Shown: positions 56,379 to 64,000, counted from the stretch's first letter. The stretch is DNA of 64,000 nt from Pseudomonadales bacterium (GCA_002701845.1 NZXG01000016.1:1-64000); one strand, 5' to 3'. Translations and numbers: made by a program. The notes: generated by a model from the sequence alone, not told the origin.

Positions 56379-57713
56379 ATGACTTTAAGCAGATTGCTCA
56401 TGCCATTCCTGGCCCGAATGGTCACCAGCCCCAAGACCCGCAACCTGCGCCGGGGCTGGTTCGAAGTAAAGCGGCGACTGCGGCCCTCTCTTAACACCGT
56501 CATCTTTTACCATCGGGTGGATGACCCCTACTCGCTGCTACTGTTGCAGGCCCTGCCCCGGTTTCTGGAGGATTTCAAGGTGGACCTGCAGATCCGCCTG
56601 GTGCTGGATTTGCCGGCGGAAGCCAACCCTGTTCCGGAATTACAGGCCCGCTATGCACTGACCGACGCCCGCCGGCTGGCACAATTGCACGGTCTGGTGT
56701 TTCCTGCCAACGCCAGCCAGCCCAGCCCGGAGGACGCCCTCAAGGCCAGCGCCATACTGCTGAAACACCAGGATCGCCCCCGCCTGTTGCATCTGGTCAC
56801 CGAGGTCACTGCCGCCCTTTGGGGCTGCAGCACCACCACCTTCCACAGTGCCGCCAAACGCTACGGCAGCCTGAAGGACAGCGAGGCGCGTCAGCTGCTG
56901 AGTCAGAACAGCGCCGAGCTGGTGGCCCGGGGCCATTATCAGTCGGCCATGCTGTATTACGGCGGCGAATGGTACTGGGGACTGGACCGGCTGGCGCACC
57001 TGGCCGACCGCCTCAACAAACCGGGCATCCGCCGGGCCAGTGGCGACCTGGCGGATTATCAACGTCAGTACCGTCACGTGTTGCAAAGCTACAACACACT
57101 GCGCCCCCGGCCAAAGCAGGTGAAGCCCCTGGATTTTTATTTCTCCTTTCGCAGTCCCTATTCCTACCTGGCGGCGGATCGGGTGTTCAAACTGGCTGAC
57201 CTGTATAAAATTCCGGTCCTGCCAAAACCGATCATGCCCATGGTCAACCGCGGCATCCCACTGCCCAAGGCCAAACGCCGCTATATTCTGCGGGACGCCA
57301 AACGGGAAGCGGAAAAATACAACCTGCCTTTCGGTAAAATCTGTGATCCCCTGGGGGACGGCGTGCGGAACGCCATGGCCCTGTTCCCCTTTGCCCAGGA
57401 ACAAGGCAAAGATCAGGAATTCGTGGTGTCAGTGCTGAGTGGCATTTGGGCCGAAGGCCTGGATATGACCCGCCCCAGCCACCAGCGAAAAATGCTGGAA
57501 CGGGCCGGGCTGGACTGGCCCCAGGCCCGCGCCAGCCTGGATAACGACAACTGGCGCCGGCTGGCGGAGCGCAATGGCGGGGAGCTGGAACAGCTGGGCC
57601 TGTGGGGTGTGCCTGCCTTTCGCTACGGCAGTCTGATACTGTGGGGTCAGGACCGCCTCTGGGCACTGGAAAAAGCCGTACTGGCCGGCACCAAAAACGG
57701 AACTCAGGAATAA
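56379..57713 (+). CDS. Double DsbA-like / 2-hydroxychromene-2-carboxylate isomerase family protein
   Basis: A 444-residue protein with two thioredoxin-fold DsbA-like halves. The second half begins near residue 250 with LDFYFSFRSPYSYLAADRVF, the GST-kappa/HCCA-isomerase signature. The first begins with VIFYHRVDDPYSLLLLQAL, a similar but weaker form. Neither has a C-x-x-C pair, so thiol oxidation is unlikely and glutathione-linked isomerase or transferase chemistry is more probable. The C-terminal LGLWGVPAFRYGSLILWGQDRL carries the cis-proline loop (V-P). It is probably cytoplasmic, although the first 15 residues are mildly hydrophobic. A 16-bp gap leads to the next gene. Confidence 0.78.
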   Translation: MTLSRLLMPFLARMVTSPKTRNLRRGWFEVKRRLRPSLNTVIFYHRVDDPYSLLLLQALPRFLEDFKVDLQIRLVLDLPAEANPVPELQARYALTDARRLAQLHGLVFPANASQPSPEDALKASAILLKHQDRPRLLHLVTEVTAALWGCSTTTFHSAAKRYGSLKDSEARQLLSQNSAELVARGHYQSAMLYYGGEWYWGLDRLAHLADRLNKPGIRRASGDLADYQRQYRHVLQSYNTLRPRPKQVKPLDFYFSFRSPYSYLAADRVFKLADLYKIPVLPKPIMPMVNRGIPLPKAKRRYILRDAKREAEKYNLPFGKICDPLGDGVRNAMALFPFAQEQGKDQEFVVSVLSGIWAEGLDMTRPSHQRKMLERAGLDWPQARASLDNDNWRRLAERNGGELEQLGLWGVPAFRYGSLILWGQDRLWALEKAVLAGTKNGTQE

Positions 57714-57729
57714 CTCGGATATCTCGGAT

Positions 57730-58584
57730 ATGATGGTACGTACTCTGGTTTGCAGCGGGCTGCTGTGGCTGACGATGACCGCTACGGCGGCCACAGACCC
57801 CGCGCCCGAGCAGTCCTCCCGCCCCGCCAACGCGGACCCGGCACAACAGGTGGCGCGTCTGATCAGGCTCACGGGACTGCAGCAGCAGCTGCAGTACATT
57901 CCCCAGGCCCTGCGGGAAACCGCCAACGCGCCGGATAATCCCACCGGCAGCCTGCTCAAGCCCCTGTTGCAGCAGCTGATGCAGGTATTCGATCCCAAGG
58001 AAATGCTGGCGATTCTCTCCACCGACCTGTTGCAACGGCTGGATGTGAGCACCCTGCTGGATGCGCTGCAGTGGTACCGCAGTACCGATGGCCAGGCCCT
58101 GGTGCGGGCCCAGCAGCAGGCCGCCTCCCCCGCCGTGCTGGAAAAAACCACGGCGGTTCTGGAATCGCAGCAACCGGCGATCAGTAACCAACGGCAGGTT
58201 CTGATTCGCGAGATGATCCAGGCCTCCAGGGCGGACGCCATGGCCCTGGATCTGATGGTCAACCTGCAGGCGGCCTTCACCAGTGGTCTGGGTAACATGA
58301 TCGCCCCGGCCCAAACCCCGGACTTTGCGAGGCTGCACGAGCAATTCGCTGGCACCCGCGAGCAACTGGCGCCGCAACTGCAACACCAGCTGCTGTTGCA
58401 ACAGAGTGTGGCGCTGGAGCAGCTTTCGGATGCCACGCTGGCGTCGTTTGTGCAGTTCGCCCGCTCCGGTTCCGGCCAGCGCCTGTTTCAGGCCCTGCGC
58501 GCCGCCATGGATCACACCGTGCAAACCATGGCCCGGCGCATCCCGCAACAGATTCAATCCTCCCGCGCCGCCCCGGCGCCCTGA
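57730..58584 (+). CDS. Exported DUF2059-like protein
   Basis: A 284-residue protein with a signal peptide (MVRTLVCSGLLWLTMTATAA, cleavage likely after ATA). Its helical, glutamine-rich body has two repeats resembling the DUF2059 region (ARLIRLTGLQQQLQYIP and FQALRAAMDHTVQTM at the end). No catalytic motif is visible. It starts 16 bp after the DsbA-like gene and ends 11 bp before the transglutaminase-like gene, so the three are probably one operon. Confidence 0.65.
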   Translation: MMVRTLVCSGLLWLTMTATAATDPAPEQSSRPANADPAQQVARLIRLTGLQQQLQYIPQALRETANAPDNPTGSLLKPLLQQLMQVFDPKEMLAILSTDLLQRLDVSTLLDALQWYRSTDGQALVRAQQQAASPAVLEKTTAVLESQQPAISNQRQVLIREMIQASRADAMALDLMVNLQAAFTSGLGNMIAPAQTPDFARLHEQFAGTREQLAPQLQHQLLLQQSVALEQLSDATLASFVQFARSGSGQRLFQALRAAMDHTVQTMARRIPQQIQSSRAAPAP

Positions 58585-58595
58585 GCAGCCACCCC

Positions 58596-60122
58596 GTGCG
58601 TCAACCCTCGGTGGTATCCCGACTGGTTATTCCCCTGCTGCTGATCGCCGCGGGTTGGGCTGGGATCAGCGCCGCCGGTGCCGACACCTCCGACGCACCG
58701 GCTGCCCAGGCTCCGCCAGCCCTGCCGGAATTTCACAGCTGGCAGCAACTGGCGGACTGGGCCCGCCTGCGCTACCCGGAGCCGCCGGCCGAGAATGCGG
58801 CACTGGATACGGTGGTGAACGCCCTGCGCCAGCAGGCCGACTCCGACGACGGCCGTATCAGCGCCGCCCTGCGACTGGTACAGGACCGGATCGAAACCCT
58901 GGATCAGCCTCTGTGGCAGACTGCCATCCAACCGGCCCCGGTGACCCTGCAACAACAGTCCGGCAGCAGTGAGGATAAGGCCCAGCTGCTGGTGGTGTTG
59001 TTGAACCGGCTGGGGGTGGAGGCCTATCCGGCCCTGGTGAACACGCAACCGGACCCCGGGGTGGCGTTGTCCCCTTCCCAACCCGGCCTGTTTGATCACG
59101 TCCTGGTGCAGGTGGTCACGCCGGACCGCCACTGGTGGCTGGACCCCCGGCGCCAGTACCAGCGGGGGGCACTGGATCTGATCAGCCCGCCAGACAATGG
59201 CCGGGCCCTGGTACTGCGCCCCGGCAGTGACAGCCTGACCCCGATCAACGCCACGCCGGAACCCCACGGCCTGCAGGTCAGTGATCGTTTTGTACTGGCG
59301 GCGGATACCAGCGAGACAGTGCTGTTCACCACCAGTTCCCTGTATCAGGGCCGCCAGGCGGAGCGTCAGCGCCAACAACTGGCCAGCCAGGGGGAGGCAG
59401 CGCTACAGCAACGTTATCTCGACTTTTATCGCTACTTCTATCCCACCATCGAAGTGCGTTTGCCCCTGGTCATTAAAGACAATCAGGCGCGCAACACGCT
59501 GGCGATCACCGAATATTACCGGATCGCCGGCTTCTGGGAGTTACAGACCGACGAACAGCGCTGGATCGCCAATTTTTACCCGCATACCCTGAACAGTTAC
59601 CTGAGCCCGGAACCGGTGCAGTCGGACGCGGCACCCCTGCCCCTGCACCACCCGGAACAGGTTCGCCACAGCATTGAAATTGAGTTCGAGAGCCGGGACT
59701 GGCAGTTTGAGGATGAGACAGTGTTGCGGGAAAACCCGTTTTTCCTGTTTCAGTTCCAGGCCCGCTACTATCCGGTGGTGCGCCAGTTGAAGCTGGATTA
59801 TGAATACCGTCCCCGGGTGCGGCAAGTGGCCGCCGATGATCTCCCGGCTTACAACGCAGCGGCGCAGGCAGCGGCGGAACTGCTGGGCTATGGTATTTTT
59901 CAGAGTGCCGACCCGTCGCCCTGGAGCCTGGAGCAGAGTGCAGAAGAACAGGCCATGACGTGGGGGTTGTGGGGGTTGTGGGGGGTGTTAGCGATACTGG
60001 TGAGTGGCCTGGGATTTTTGCTGTGGCATCTGCTCAAACCCGGCCGGGGCCGGCCGCCCGGATCTGCAGCCAACCCGGATCGCGGCGCAACAACAGCGCC
60101 ACCCCCACAAAATAGCCGTTAA
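58596..60122 (+). CDS. Exported transglutaminase-like protein lacking the catalytic cysteine
   Basis: A 508-residue protein starting at GTG 58596. It has an N-terminal signal or anchor helix (residues 8-28), a transglutaminase-like core at about 75-190, a beta-rich domain to about 430 and one C-terminal membrane helix (about 453-475). In active relatives the core reads G-D-C-K-D-K-A. Here it is GSSEDKA at 123-129, so the nucleophile is Ser125, while His168 (FDHVLV) and Asp183 (WLDP) of the triad remain. It is related to DUF3857-type proteins of the cell envelope. Its function may be binding rather than catalysis. The last 89 bp overlap the convergent membrane-protein gene. Confidence 0.72.
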   Translation: MRQPSVVSRLVIPLLLIAAGWAGISAAGADTSDAPAAQAPPALPEFHSWQQLADWARLRYPEPPAENAALDTVVNALRQQADSDDGRISAALRLVQDRIETLDQPLWQTAIQPAPVTLQQQSGSSEDKAQLLVVLLNRLGVEAYPALVNTQPDPGVALSPSQPGLFDHVLVQVVTPDRHWWLDPRRQYQRGALDLISPPDNGRALVLRPGSDSLTPINATPEPHGLQVSDRFVLAADTSETVLFTTSSLYQGRQAERQRQQLASQGEAALQQRYLDFYRYFYPTIEVRLPLVIKDNQARNTLAITEYYRIAGFWELQTDEQRWIANFYPHTLNSYLSPEPVQSDAAPLPLHHPEQVRHSIEIEFESRDWQFEDETVLRENPFFLFQFQARYYPVVRQLKLDYEYRPRVRQVAADDLPAYNAAAQAAAELLGYGIFQSADPSPWSLEQSAEEQAMTWGLWGLWGVLAILVSGLGFLLWHLLKPGRGRPPGSAANPDRGATTAPPPQNSR

Positions 60123-60762
60123 GCAGCAGCGCCATCCACCATTCGAACGCGTCTTCCATGGCGTCGTAACCCCGGCCCAGCACCAGGTCCAGAATCACAC
60201 TGAGCAGGCCGATACCCAACAGCAACAGTTGCAGGCTTAGACTGCGGCGCCACCAATGAGTCCACCAGGGATCGCCGTTACGCTGAGCCAGTCGCCGCAG
60301 CAGCCGGGTAAACAGGACCTGGGCCAGAAAAGTAAACGCAAATGCCAACACCACACCGGTGCGACGCAAGGTGCGGTAGCCCTGCCCCACCTCCCCCAGG
60401 GCCAGGGTATAGAGTATCAGTGCCAGCGCCGCCAGAGACCCCAGCACCGGCATCCACCAACCGGTGCCAGCCTGATGTTGGCGCCCCCAGCCCCACAGGC
60501 ACCACCATAACGCGGCGGTGAGCAACGCCGCCGGAATCATCCCCAGCTTGAAGACATACTTGGCGGGCAGTTGCCGGCCGGTGGCGCTGATGGAAGTGCA
60601 GCTGTCCCAGTAGGGAATACACCAGTCCACCTGGCCATGACTGGCCGCCAGCAGGTAACAAATATGGGTAGTGACAAACGGCAGCAGCGCCGCCAGCCAT
60701 GCCAGCCAGACCAGCGGCAGCCCCTGGGATGGAGCGGACGAGTGCGCACCAGTTTGATTCAT
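60034..60762 (-). CDS. Frag1/DRAM/Sfk1-like membrane protein
   Basis: A 242-residue protein from ATG 60762, with AGGGG about nine bases upstream. Five to six helices are visible. The loop after the first helix (DSCTSISATGRQLPAKYVFKLGMIPAA) matches the Frag1/DRAM/Sfk1 pattern in which a conserved S-I-S/D-x-G-x-x-P precedes the second helix. An in-frame extension to 60924 is unlikely to be translated. The gene overlaps the transglutaminase-like gene tail to tail by 89 bp. Function in bacteria is unknown. Confidence 0.65.
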   Translation of the reverse strand: MNQTGAHSSAPSQGLPLVWLAWLAALLPFVTTHICYLLAASHGQVDWCIPYWDSCTSISATGRQLPAKYVFKLGMIPAALLTAALWWCLWGWGRQHQAGTGWWMPVLGSLAALALILYTLALGEVGQGYRTLRRTGVVLAFAFTFLAQVLFTRLLRRLAQRNGDPWWTHWWRRSLSLQLLLLGIGLLSVILDLVLGRGYDAMEDAFEWWMALLLNGYFVGVALLLRRDPGWLQIRAAGPGRV

Positions 60763-60918
60763 AACCAACACCCCTGCCTCATAGCCGGGCATGGAAACGC
60801 AAATTCCTTCGTCAAGTACAGAGATTTTCCCCAAATTAGCGGAAAAAAGCCATGGCACATGGCTTGCTAAGAAACTTACCGAGTGTTTCATGCGAACACC
60901 CAGAGGATTCAATGGCGC

Positions 60919-60947
60919 TTGCACTGGCTATTGGCTCTGTCTACAAT
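60919..60947 (+). promoter_or_regulatory. Sigma70-type promoter of the guanidine operon
   Basis: TTGCAC at 60919-60924 and TACAAT at 60942-60947 are separated by exactly 17 bp. Transcription would begin near 60954, about 10 bp before the riboswitch P1 stem, which is what a riboswitch-leader promoter should look like. Confidence 0.65.
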
Positions 60948-60963
60948 CTGGCGCACTACCAAT

Positions 60964-61076
60964 GGATCGCTAGGGTTCCGATCAGCCAAAGTCGGTTGGT
61001 GACTGGTCCAAGAGCGATCGACCTCACGCTGCTGGTCGGCCTGGGGTTACACGGCGGGATAAAAGCCCGGGAGGCA
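60964..61076 (+). promoter_or_regulatory. Guanidine-I (ykkC) riboswitch
   Basis: The conserved segments of the ykkC/guanidine-I aptamer appear in order: CTAGGGTTCCG (60970-60980), ACTGGTCCAAGAG (61002-61014) and ACACGGCGGGATAAAAGCCC (61049-61068) followed by GGGAGG. P1 is formed by GATCGC (60965-60970) with GCGATC (61014-61019), a perfect six-base match. The aptamer binds guanidinium and normally switches on guanidine transport or degradation genes, which is what follows here. The expression platform is not certain; a hairpin at 61080-61112 follows directly. Confidence 0.93.
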
Positions 61077-61079
61077 TGC

Positions 61080-61112
61080 ATGGCACTGCAGAAGTTGCAG
61101 CAAGAGTGCCAT
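61080..61112 (+). other. Leader hairpin after the guanidine aptamer
   Basis: ATGGCACT (61080-61087) and AGTGCCAT (61105-61112) are perfect inverted repeats, and CTGCA/TGCAG inside them extend the structure with a short bulge. No run of U follows, so a classical terminator is unlikely. It may be part of the riboswitch expression platform or a stabilising structure before the Shine-Dalgarno GGGAGG at 61147-61152. Confidence 0.5.
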
Positions 61113-61160
61113 TGAATCCTCTGACATTTTATTCGTGTAACCTTTGGGAGGTTTACCACC

Positions 61161-62216
61161 ATGACCAAGCGTCTTATTACCGCACTGACGATACTGACTG
61201 CTGTTTTGGGCTTCGCCCCTGCTGCCAACGCCAAGGATTCCTTCAAAATCTGCTGGTCCATTTACGTGGGCTGGATGCCCTGGGATTACGGCGCCCAGAA
61301 AAAAATCGTGGAAAAATGGGCGGACAAGTACGATATCAGTATCGACGTGGTGCAAATCAACGACTACGTGGAATCCATTAATCAGTACACCGCCGGCCAG
61401 TACGACGGCTGCTCCATGACCAACATGGACGCCCTCACTATTCCCGCCGCCGGCGGCGTGGATTCCACCGCGCTGATCGTGGGGGATTTCTCCAACGGCA
61501 ACGATGGCGTGGTGCTCAAGGGCAAGAGTGATTTCAAGGCCATTGAAGGCCAGTCCGTGAATTTGGTGGAGCTCAGTGTTTCCCACTACCTGCTGGCCCG
61601 GGGACTGGAATCCATCGGCATGTCCGAGCGGGACGTGAATGTGATCAACACCTCTGACGCCGATATGGTGGCCGCCTACACCACCGACGATGTTACCGCC
61701 GTGGTCACCTGGAATCCGCTGCTGAGTGAAATTGCCGCCATGCCCAAGAGCCATAAGGTTTTCGATTCCTCGCAGATCCCCGGCGAAATCATTGACCTGC
61801 TGGTGGTGAATACCGACACGCTGAAAGCCAATCCGGATTTTGGTAAAGCGTTGGTGGGCGCCTGGTATGAAATCATGGGCATCATGAGCGGCGATGACGA
61901 AGCCGGCAAAGCGGCACGGACGTTCATGGGCAAAGCCTCGGGCACTGACCTGGCGGGCTATGAAGCCCAACTGGCCTCCACCAAAATGTTTTACACCCCG
62001 GCATCCGCCGTGGAGTTCACCACCAGCGAAAAGCTGAAAACCACCATGAAATACGTGGCGGAGTTCTCCTTCAAGCACGGTCTGCTGGGGGAAGGCGCCG
62101 CCGATGCCAGCTTTATCGGTATCGAAACCCCCGCCGGTGTTTATGGCGACAAGAACAATATCAAGCTGCGCTTCGACCCCAGTTACACGCAAATGGCCGT
62201 GGACGGCAAACTGTAA
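61161..62216 (+). CDS. ABC transporter substrate-binding protein, urea-carboxylase-associated type (probable guanidine uptake)
   Basis: A 351-residue periplasmic binding protein. It has a clear signal peptide (MTKRLITALTILTAVLGFAP through ANA, cleavage before KDSF) and an NMT1/TauA-like bilobal fold (ICWSIYVGWMPWDYG, DGCSMTNMDAL, VVTWNPLLSEIAAMP). This subfamily is found beside urea/guanidine carboxylase genes and has been annotated as a urea binder. Placement behind a guanidine-I riboswitch points instead to guanidine. Good Shine-Dalgarno GGGAGG upstream. Confidence 0.9.
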   Translation: MTKRLITALTILTAVLGFAPAANAKDSFKICWSIYVGWMPWDYGAQKKIVEKWADKYDISIDVVQINDYVESINQYTAGQYDGCSMTNMDALTIPAAGGVDSTALIVGDFSNGNDGVVLKGKSDFKAIEGQSVNLVELSVSHYLLARGLESIGMSERDVNVINTSDADMVAAYTTDDVTAVVTWNPLLSEIAAMPKSHKVFDSSQIPGEIIDLLVVNTDTLKANPDFGKALVGAWYEIMGIMSGDDEAGKAARTFMGKASGTDLAGYEAQLASTKMFYTPASAVEFTTSEKLKTTMKYVAEFSFKHGLLGEGAADASFIGIETPAGVYGDKNNIKLRFDPSYTQMAVDGKL

Positions 62217-62230
62217 TTCAGGCGTTATCC

Positions 62231-62253
62231 GCCGGCCAGGCTCACTGGCCGGC
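62231..62253 (+). terminator. Strong hairpin between binding-protein and permease genes (attenuator-like)
   Basis: GCCGGCCAG and CTGGCCGGC form a perfect 9-bp stem with loop GCTCA. A run of seven T lies about 18 bases further on, too far for a standard terminator. Such hairpins after the first transporter gene usually protect its mRNA or reduce downstream expression, so that the binding protein is made in excess. Confidence 0.55.
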
Positions 62254-62300
62254 CCACTTACTCCTTGATTCTTTTTTTGCTGATTTAAGCCGGGGCCGCC

Positions 62301-63128
62301 ATGAAAAAACTGATCAATCAACAGCCCGCAAGACCCGCCCGCTGGATGCTGGGCACATTGCCATTTATTCTGCTGATCTTTTTTTACATGGGCGCCTCCA
62401 ACGCCCGGTTGGAGGAAAACCCCAACGATAAACTACTACCGGCGTTTGGCAGTTTTGTGGACGCCATCGACCGTCTGGCGTTCCAGCCCAGCAAGCGCTC
62501 GGGGGAATATGTGTTCTGGCAGGACACCCTGAGCAGCCTGCAACGGCTGGCCATTGGCGTGGGAATCAGTGCGCTGATCGCATTGGTGCTGGGGGTCAGT
62601 AATGGCACCATTCCCTATTTACGAGCCGGGTTGTCACCGATGATCACCGCCATCTCCCTGGTGCCACCCATGGCCATTCTGCCCGTGCTGTTTATTGTCT
62701 TTGGCCTGGGAGAGGTATCCAAAATTGTTTTGATCGCCATTGGCATCACCCCGTTTCTGGTGCGTGACATGCAACAGCGGGTGCTGGAAATTCCCAGCGA
62801 ACAATTAATCAAGGCACAAACCCTGGGGGCCAATACCTGGCAGATTATTCTGCGGGTGGTGCTACCCCAGGTGATGCCGCGGCTGCTGGCCAGTGTGCGT
62901 TTGTCCCTGGGGGCCGCCTGGCTGTTTCTGATCGCGGCGGAGGCCATTGCCTCCACTGATGGTCTGGGTTACCGGATCTTTCTGGTGCGCCGCTACCTGG
63001 CCATGGACGTAATCCTGCCTTATGTACTCTGGATCACCCTGCTGGCGTTTGTGATCGACTACCTGCTGCGTAAATTATCCCTGTGGCGCTATCCCTGGTT
63101 CCACGATCAGACTCCGGAGGGCAGCTGA
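62301..63128 (+). CDS. ABC transporter permease (probable guanidine uptake)
   Basis: A 275-residue permease of the SsuC/TauC type. An N-terminal helix (residues 15-31) is followed by five more. The cytoplasmic EAA loop is recognisable in EIPSEQLIKAQTLGANTWQIILRVVLPQ. It lies 84 bp after the binding-protein gene and ends 2 bp before the ATPase start. By analogy with other members of this transporter, it would carry guanidine across the inner membrane. Confidence 0.92.
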   Translation: MKKLINQQPARPARWMLGTLPFILLIFFYMGASNARLEENPNDKLLPAFGSFVDAIDRLAFQPSKRSGEYVFWQDTLSSLQRLAIGVGISALIALVLGVSNGTIPYLRAGLSPMITAISLVPPMAILPVLFIVFGLGEVSKIVLIAIGITPFLVRDMQQRVLEIPSEQLIKAQTLGANTWQIILRVVLPQVMPRLLASVRLSLGAAWLFLIAAEAIASTDGLGYRIFLVRRYLAMDVILPYVLWITLLAFVIDYLLRKLSLWRYPWFHDQTPEGS

Positions 63129-63130
63129 CC

Positions 63131-63928
63131 ATGAGTTACATCACCATTAATAACGTCTGGAAAGAATACGGCGACCAGGTGGTGCTGGAGCGCATCAACA
63201 ACCGGGTGGAACAGGGGGACGTTATCACCATTGTCGGCGCCTCCGGCTGCGGCAAGACCACCTTCCTGAAAATGCTGCTGGGTACTGAAGCGCCGAGCCG
63301 GGGTGATATCTGTATCGAAGGTGAGCCGCTGCGTTACGAACCCGATTCCCAGCGGGGCATTGTGTTTCAGCGGTATTCCGTGTTTCCCCATCTCACCGTT
63401 CTGCAAAACGTCTTGCTGTCCCGGGAATTTGAAGCCAGCCCGTTACTGGCCCGGTTGTTTGCGGGCCGCCGACAAAAGGCCCGCGAGGAAGCTCAGGAGA
63501 TGATTGACGCGGTGGGGCTGGGCGCCGCCCTGGATAAGTATCCCCACGAGCTGTCCGGCGGCATGCAGCAGCGTCTGGCCATCGCCCAGGCGCTGATCAA
63601 GAAACCCCGCATTCTGTTGCTGGATGAACCCTTTGGCGCCCTGGATCCGGGCATCCGCGCCGACATGCATCAACTGGTGTTGAAGCTGTGGCGTGAATAC
63701 CGCCTGACGATCTTTATGATCACCCACGATCTGAAGGAAGGTTTTTATCTGGGGACCCGGCTCTGGGTGTTCGATAAAGTGCGCGTGGATCCCCAGGCCC
63801 CGGGGGCATTCGGTGCCCGTATCACCTATGACATGCCGGTGGGTTCCATCGACGCCAGCGCCGGCAATAAAATCCACCAGGCCCTGGCGGAACCCCCGGT
63901 TACCGAGCAACCTGCCATTACGGAGTAA
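63131..63928 (+). CDS. ABC transporter ATPase (probable guanidine uptake)
   Basis: A 265-residue ATPase from ATG 63131. An upstream start within the permease gene (63083) is unnecessary. Walker A GASGCGKTT, Q-loop FQRYSVFPHL, signature LSGGMQQRLAIAQAL, Walker B ILLLDEPFGALD and H-loop MITHDLKEG are all intact. It belongs to the nitrate/taurine/urea-type importer ATPases. It is followed after 4 bp by the next gene of the operon. Confidence 0.93.
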   Translation: MSYITINNVWKEYGDQVVLERINNRVEQGDVITIVGASGCGKTTFLKMLLGTEAPSRGDICIEGEPLRYEPDSQRGIVFQRYSVFPHLTVLQNVLLSREFEASPLLARLFAGRRQKAREEAQEMIDAVGLGAALDKYPHELSGGMQQRLAIAQALIKKPRILLLDEPFGALDPGIRADMHQLVLKLWREYRLTIFMITHDLKEGFYLGTRLWVFDKVRVDPQAPGAFGARITYDMPVGSIDASAGNKIHQALAEPPVTEQPAITE

Positions 63929-63932
63929 GCCC

Positions 63933-64000
63933 ATGACCGAAATGCTTTACCAATACACCGTGCCCGGCGCGGCACACTGGTCGCTGCGGATTCGCCGGGG
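63933..64000 (+). CDS. Urea-carboxylase-associated protein 1 (UAAP1), N-terminus only
   Basis: The first 22 codons (MTEMLYQYTVPGAAHWSLRIRRG) are in the window. P-G-x-A-H-W-S with the following R-x-G is the typical start of UAAP1, a DUF1989-family protein encoded between the transporter and urea/guanidine carboxylase genes. Carboxylated guanidine is thought to be deiminated by the UAAP1/UAAP2 pair (carboxyguanidine deiminase) before allophanate hydrolysis. The rest of the gene lies to the right. Confidence 0.8.
   Translation, partial: MTEMLYQYTVPGAAHWSLRIRR

Noticed and set aside
61047-62321. 424-codon minus-strand open frame opposite the binding-protein gene
   Set aside because: Antisense shadow of a gene with a clear signal peptide and family motifs; it would also run through the riboswitch.

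Overview
The window looks like the chromosome of a GC-rich gammaproteobacterium, probably Pseudomonadales or Oceanospirillales in the broad sense. The block parE-yqiA-cpdA-yqiB-nudF, followed by thiC, and later waaA...msbA...ilvE-glnE, matches the gene order I recall for that stretch in Pseudomonas. The species cannot be named from this sequence. By eye the backbone is strongly GC-rich. Two stretches are clearly AT-richer: positions 1-8485 and about 20.2-32 kb.

Positions 1-8485 are the tnsA-proximal part of a Tn7-like transposon docked 10 bp beyond the parE stop codon. It carries tnsA, tnsB, tnsC and two tniQ-family genes, one of 490 aa (TnsD-sized) and one of only 176 aa. Its end is TGT/ACA-type with three 16-bp direct repeats that look like TnsB sites. 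The visible cargo is a small HTH-like protein with a 30-bp palindrome upstream, a nuclease-helicase fusion, and the first codons of one more gene. The far end lies outside the window. No cas gene or CRISPR array is visible.

Positions 8.5-16.5 kb hold housekeeping genes on the minus strand: parE, yqiA, cpdA, yqiB, nudF, thiC and waaA. Positions 16.8-40 kb are an LPS/O-antigen region. It has rmlACDB for dTDP-rhamnose and its 4-keto-6-deoxyglucose intermediate, msbA, and an AT-rich variable cluster: a GT61-type transferase, an ATP-grasp ligase, a Gfo/Idh oxidoreductase, an FkbM methyltransferase, an FdtA-type ketoisomerase, an FdtB-type aminotransferase, a GT2 and a GT-D transferase. Then come ugd and a tightly coupled core-type set: GT4, a CgeB-like transferase, a YrbL-like kinase and two sibling GT4s. 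An ELM1-family protein, ilvE and glnE close the region.

Positions 43.5-60.8 kb hold a polytopic membrane protein, an acyltransferase-3, a stand-alone GspE/PilB-type ATPase, YqhA, an MMPL/RND protein, a PutA without the N-terminal repressor domain, ArgA, a double DsbA-like protein, a DUF2059-like exported protein, a transglutaminase-like protein lacking its catalytic cysteine, and a Frag1/DRAM-like membrane protein.

The right edge (60.9-64 kb) begins a guanidine operon. A sigma70-type promoter and a guanidine-I (ykkC) riboswitch precede an ABC transporter (binding protein, permease, ATPase) and the first codons of a urea-carboxylase-associated protein. The strongest candidates for something new are the Tn7-like element with two TniQ proteins at parE, its palindrome-controlled nuclease-helicase cargo, and the amino-sugar/ATP-grasp decoration cluster.
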